The notes under the pieces were generated by a model that was not told where the DNA came from, searched no databases, and saw nothing but the letters and a program-made list of their open reading frames with translations. The position numbers and the translations under genes are program-made. Source: Mytilus trossulus (lineage: Eukaryota; Mollusca; Bivalvia; Mytilida; Mytilidae). From it: 64,000 nucleotides of DNA. The stretch is from assembly GCF_036588685.1 (NCBI RefSeq), contig NC_086381.1, positions 49,227,431 to 49,291,430 of the forward strand, read 5' to 3'. Position 1 is the first letter of the stretch, and every line of letters starts with the position of its first letter. Below are positions 60,332-64,000 of this stretch, one piece after another.

Positions 60332-62487
60332 CTATTTGTTTCGAAAACAGATGTATATTGGATTAGAATAAGGATAGTAATCAAAGAATGTATTTTTGAA
60401 TGTATTTCATTAATAAAACTAAAATTTGTTATATACAACACAAGCCCATCAAGAAAGTGTGACCGTGACAAGCAGCGATAAACAAATAAAACAGATGAAC
60501 AGATCAATCCGTCACATAAGTATCTTAACATAATGGTTTCAATGTCTTCAAGTCTATTTGATGCCGTCTAATGAAATCTAAATTCTGGTAAAAACTCAAA
60601 GGCCTAGATTAAGCATTTTAAATACCTTCCAGTTGTATTTCCGACACACCCATTTTCTCTTATATCTCAATTGGGGCTATGTTTTGTTTTGTTGATCCAT
60701 TATTATAACTTTTACTGATTTGTTTATGTACTGTACTCTATTTGAAATAAGTAGAGGTGGTATGATCGCAACAAAGACCTTGTAAATGAAAACCCTAAGG
60801 AAAAATGTATCTTAAAATATGTTTATGTGTGATGCATTTCTTTTCAGTTTGTTTTCATCCGTTGCAGGTATAAATCGGAGAAATGTTCAGAAGGAAACAA
60901 TCAGAAATACTTTTCATACGTTAAGTTCAGCTTACCGTTTTTATCAATAACAACAAACAACTCTCTTACACCAGTGTTTTCTACGTGGTGTCGTAGTGCC
61001 TCGGCAAATTCTTCGATACTTATCACATCGTTGTTGTCAATATCGTAATTAATAAGATTACACGGCACATTAAAGGAGTAATCTTTTCCCTTATTCTAAA
61101 AGGGAGAAAAAAGAATTAAAGTAAAAATCTCATTTTCTTGCAATCTAAATATAATTGTTATTGGAAGTATAACATGTAAAGCATTCGTCGTTGATTTTCA
61201 ATAAAATTGTTATACGATGATGACTGATGTTCCCATATTTTGACTATTTTATTGATTGTGACTGTTTATTTAACGCATCATGTAAATGTAACGGAATTTG
61301 ATGAGACTGTTATTAAAGTGAGAGGGTTAGCGCTATAGAACCAGGTTTAATCCACCATTTTCTACATTTGAAAATGCCTGTACCAAGTCAGGAATATGAC
61401 AGTTCTTGTCCATTCGTTTTTGATGCGTTTTGTTTTTTGATTTTGCCATGTGATTATGGACTTTCCAAATTGATTTTCCTCTGAGTTCAGTATTTTTGTG
61501 ATTTTACTTTTCACAGAATAAGTTAAATTCAGTCGGAATATAATCAAATGAAATAACTATAACCATGATTGAATAAGTTAAACAAGGTGTGAATTACCTT
61601 TCAACAGCATTAGTCAATAGAATAAACGAGGAGCGTCAGTATTTGTGTGTTGGATAAATATAGTCCCAGTCTCTAATAGACCCAGTCTCTTATAAACCCA
61701 GTCTTAATATATGCATATTATATTGACAACTGGTCTTAAACAAAAAGTCAAATCAAATAAAAATTGTCTCTAATAAACTTCAGTCCACTGCAACCGTCTC
61801 GCTTTCAGCATTCCGAGATTCCACAAATTAATACATTTAAAAAACAATGTATACATGTTTTGTTATATCTTTACAACATAATTTAATGATGATCCTGATT
61901 AATTAAACTGAACTAAGAAAGTTCGCTTGATTGTCATATTTTGGGATTTTTTGTTAGATTTTCAGAATCCTCTGGTTTTATCAATTTGAACACCTTAAAA
62001 AATATCCATTGACCCCAATTTTTCTTTTTATAAATCTTTTACATGTATAATGATAAGACATCTGTAAACGTCTTATATGATTTTAATTATCTTTTAATAG
62101 TTGTTTAGAACTTAAACTGGTCAATGATTAAGCTATGAAACTTAAAGAGATCGTATCCCCCCTCCCACACATTTCAATATCTCGAAAACAACCACATTGA
62201 CCTATATATTTGTTTTGCTCTTTTGATTCCTTAATTAATCCGGGACCCCCAAATATAATCTAGTGTTTTGAAAAAATAATCATTTCGAAACTGGGAAGCG
62301 AATTCTCTCAAGTAAAACATTAGTGTAGGTGCCTGTAAAATATAAATACCAGTTCCTCAGTAGAACGTCGCTTTCTGTGCCTCTTAATACGAATCCCGAT
62401 TGTAATATGAACTCGCCAGCGGGCTGAACACATATTGATAAGCATCAAGAGACCGATAAATCCTATTACGAATTTCGTCTGGTTCAT
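60283..62487 (-). CDS. Copy D: secreted EF-hand precursor with cationic N-terminal peptide (myticalin/mytimycin-like)
   Basis: Spliced product of 115 aa. Residues 1-22 form a signal peptide (MNQTKF, core FVIGFIGLLMLI, end NMCSA). Residues 23-41 read RWRVHITIGIRIKRHRKRR: strongly cationic, alternating with Ile/Val and ending in the furin-type site RKRR. Residues 42-115 are an acidic domain with EF-hand loops 64-75 (D64, D66, N68, S72, E75) and 97-108 (D97, N99, D101, G102, D105, E108). Cys58 and the C-terminal Cys115 could pair. TGA is split between 60,283-60,284 (TG) and 59,601 (A). Signal peptide and EF-hand part are very close to copies A and C, whereas the cationic segment differs most, as expected for an antimicrobial precursor. 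No lesion is seen, provided the shifted donor at 62,348-62,349 is used. Function is inferred from architecture. Confidence 0.8.
60936..61095 (-). CDS. Copy D second coding exon
   Basis: 160 bp, acceptor CCCTTTTAG, donor AACG|GTAAGC. Codes EF-hand 1 (DIDNNDVISIEE) and the first residues of EF-hand 2 (DKN). Confidence 0.85.
61205..61517 (+). repeat. 0.3-kb repeat inserted in an intron of copy D
   Basis: Almost identical to 7299-7612. The matching intron of C lacks it (sequence passes directly from GATATTCAATTAAA to TCTCACAG), so it is an insertion later than the duplication. No clear terminal inverted repeat or poly(A) tail is visible. Confidence 0.82.
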
Positions 62488-62502
62488 ACTGCGTACTTTT
62501 CA
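62350..62502 (-). CDS. Copy D first coding exon
   Basis: Acceptor TTCTATTTCAG, 15 nt of leader, ATG at 62,485-62,487, 46 codons. The 3' end is placed at CTG|GTATTT because the ancestral GT is GA here; both positions are phase 0. Confidence 0.72.
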
Positions 62503-62672
62503 CTGAAATAGAACAAATAGTGATATTAGTTACACAGCAAAATTAAAGAACTAGTATTTGATAATGTTATTTATATGTATAATAATATGAATAATATAAC
62601 AAAGGTAAAAAAAACATTTAATATACTTATAATTCTATATTTCAGTTAACAAAATATAGCCTTTTTTGGTTA

Positions 62673-62843
62673 TTATTTAATGAATGGCTATTATCTTTTT
62701 TGAATTTATTGAACCATAAAACTATTTTTTGACTCTTCACATTGAATAATCCGCGAAGCGGATTGTGTTAAATGTGAAGAGTCAAAAATTAGTTTTATGG
62801 TTCAATAAAATCAAAATATATTATTGCCATTCATTATAAATAA
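62673..62843. repeat. Long palindrome H5 in the 5' intron of copy D
   Basis: Arms of about 80 bp (TGAATGGC, TTATTGAACCATAAAACTA, TTTGACTCTTCACATT and their complements) around the perfect centre CCGCGAAGCGG (62,751-62,761). It lies in an insertion (about 62,672-63,030) that copy A lacks, between the candidate 5' exon donor and the first coding exon. CCAATCAG occurs at its far end (62,996). Confidence 0.92.
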
Positions 62844-63060
62844 ATTTTTATCAAAAATAAGGCTTAAAGAACTTTTCATATTGTTTATATTAACAATAAC
62901 AACGTACACACATGCTGGCGTATGAATACACAACGTCAGAGTGGGCGTGTCGCCATCAAAATTGACAACATTGAAAATAAAACTAATAATTTTAACCAAT
63001 CAGAAGACAGTAAAAAAACCAAATTTATTCATAAAACAATATAGGAGAAATAATATATTT

Positions 63061-63067
63061 ACTTACC
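63061..63067 (-). promoter_or_regulatory. Candidate donor of the 5' noncoding exon, copy D
   Basis: Minus strand TTTACTG|GTAAGTAAATA, with a TATATAC box 23 nt upstream; conserved with A and C. Confidence 0.4.
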
Positions 63068-63549
63068 AGTAAAGGGTATATGGTATATAAGTTTTACACT
63101 AATATCAAGGCAAGATGACATTGAATGGGAACTGTTATCAAATACATTGACATAGTTCCATCAGAAATTCAGAAGAGGTAACAAATATTGCGTAGTTAAA
63201 AATATGAACCATATCATCATTGAAATTGAATACATGTAATACAATTGTGTGTCATTCAACTTTGTTTTGTTCTCATTTTTGATTTATTGTACTCTTGTAG
63301 TTTCCAAACGCTTTGCTATAAATAATTTCAGGTATATTCTCGACGTGCGTAGGACGTGGGAGAGAAATTTCAACCACATTCATTCGTATACTAGCTATAT
63401 AGTGTATTTCTAGAAACTTGATAACAATCTACATATTTAAGAGTTCTTAAGTCTTTTCCTTCCCGATGATGGTCTTTGTGGTATTTTAAGAATAAAGGCT
63501 TATGGGCAAAGTGTACAGAATAAAGAGCTAGAAATATCACAGAAAGAAG

Positions 63550-63640
63550 GTCTAAATATATATATATATAAACAGAATAGAAAAGGATATAAAAAAGAAA
63601 GGAATAAAAAAAAAAGAAAGGAAAGAGAAAAAATAATTGA
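63550..63640. repeat. Low-complexity (TA)n and purine-rich tract
   Basis: TATATATATATATA at about 63,558-63,571, followed by an almost pure A/G stretch (AAAAAAAAAGAAAGGAAAGA region). No feature beyond low complexity. Confidence 0.7.
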
Positions 63641-64000
63641 AGAATAACTAATTAAAGGATCCTACATAAATAATCCCTCCAAAACATTTATCAATGGAGG
63701 TTATCTTAGATCAATGAAAGCATAATTACTCTGTAAGTATAAATTATGTGAACAAATAACAAATCTTAAGTGGAGAAGCGAAATATCTAAAAGGGAAATC
63801 TAAAACAAATCAGGTAATCAGATTAAATGAAAGGCCCTGAAATGAAACATCTTAAACAATTAAAAAAAAAAATAATGGTATAATTCATTTACCAAAACAA
63901 AATATGTAAGACATCAACCAACGACAGCAACCACAGAATTACAGGCTCCTGACGTGGTATAAGCACATACATAAAGAATGTGGCGGAGTTAAACATCTCA

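Larger units (their letters stand above)
59505..63067 (-). other. Copy D transcription unit (exon-intron layout)
   Basis: Proposed exons, 5' to 3' on the minus strand: a noncoding exon ending at 63,067 (donor ACTG|GTAAGT); 62,350-62,502; 60,936-61,095; 60,283-60,331; and 59,601 down to about 59,505. The 3' exon follows TTATTTCAG and carries ATTAAAGCAGTG (signal at 59,521-59,526). The donor after the first coding exon is unusual: where A, B and C have GAG|GTAC, D has GAGGAACTG|GTATTT, so the donor must have moved 6 nt, which keeps the frame. Confidence 0.7.
55950..63800. repeat. Segmental duplication, D duplicon
   Basis: Counterpart of 34,140-34,207 plus 36,828-43,560. It lacks the 2.6-kb block of C. 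It has its own insertions: about 56,437-57,200 (with palindrome H4), 59,494-59,836 (the terminal exon, lost in C), 61,205-61,517 (0.3-kb repeat) and 62,672-63,030 (with palindrome H5). Confidence 0.85.

Overview
The window looks like nuclear DNA of a marine mussel (Mytilus or a close relative). It is AT-rich, its few genes are split into short exons with GT..AG introns, and most of it is dispersed repeats whose sequences resemble those of mussel genomes. This assignment rests on my recognition of those repeats and of the gene family, not on a search.

The main biological content is a tandem family of four small genes, all on the minus strand: copy A (about 1.1-4.4 kb), B (11.6-13.6 kb), C (39.7-42.3 kb) and D (59.5-63.1 kb). 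Each has a coding exon for a signal peptide plus a short basic, hydrophobic-alternating segment ending in a dibasic or tetrabasic site. A 160-bp exon follows with one EF-hand and the first third of a second, then a 49-bp exon that completes the second EF-hand. The last exon is a 3' UTR that supplies only the final base of a split TGA stop. The layout (conserved signal peptide, variable cationic middle, conserved acidic C-terminal part) is that of precursors of linear cationic antimicrobial peptides of mussels (myticalin type). An EF-hand C-terminal extension is also known from mytimycin precursors. B (119 aa) and D (115 aa) read through intact. A has a frameshift, a nonsense codon and a lost Ca-ligand. 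C has lost its ATG and its terminal exon.

C and D lie in two copies of a segmental duplication (about 34.1-43.6 kb and 55.95-63.8 kb). The insertions that tell the two copies apart include a 2.6-kb block in C full of a TCC-TCCTGTTAC-like motif, long palindromes in both copies, and in D a 0.3-kb repeat almost identical to one at 7.3 kb.

Mobile elements: a degenerate reverse transcriptase relic (0.1-0.8 kb); a complete-ended but internally deleted BEL/Pao LTR element (52,443-55,235) with 165-bp LTRs, a 5-bp target duplication and a tRNA-His primer site; a pogo/Tigger-like non-autonomous DNA element (47,103-47,971); a TTAA-bounded MITE-like element (17,418-17,978); a tRNA-derived SINE (about 49,775-50,060); LINE 3'-end fragments in a rearranged inverted repeat (20.0-23.2 kb); and two arrays of a ~355-bp satellite-like repeat in opposite orientation (5.1-5.8 and 8.96-10.5 kb).

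Five long palindromes (6.0, 25.5, 40.4, 56.5 and 62.7 kb) have unrelated arms but share a small GC-rich centre. I regard these, with the peptide gene family, as the most interesting content. Large stretches (14.7-17.4, 23.2-29.2, 30.5-34.1 and 43.6-47.1 kb) show no gene I can support.
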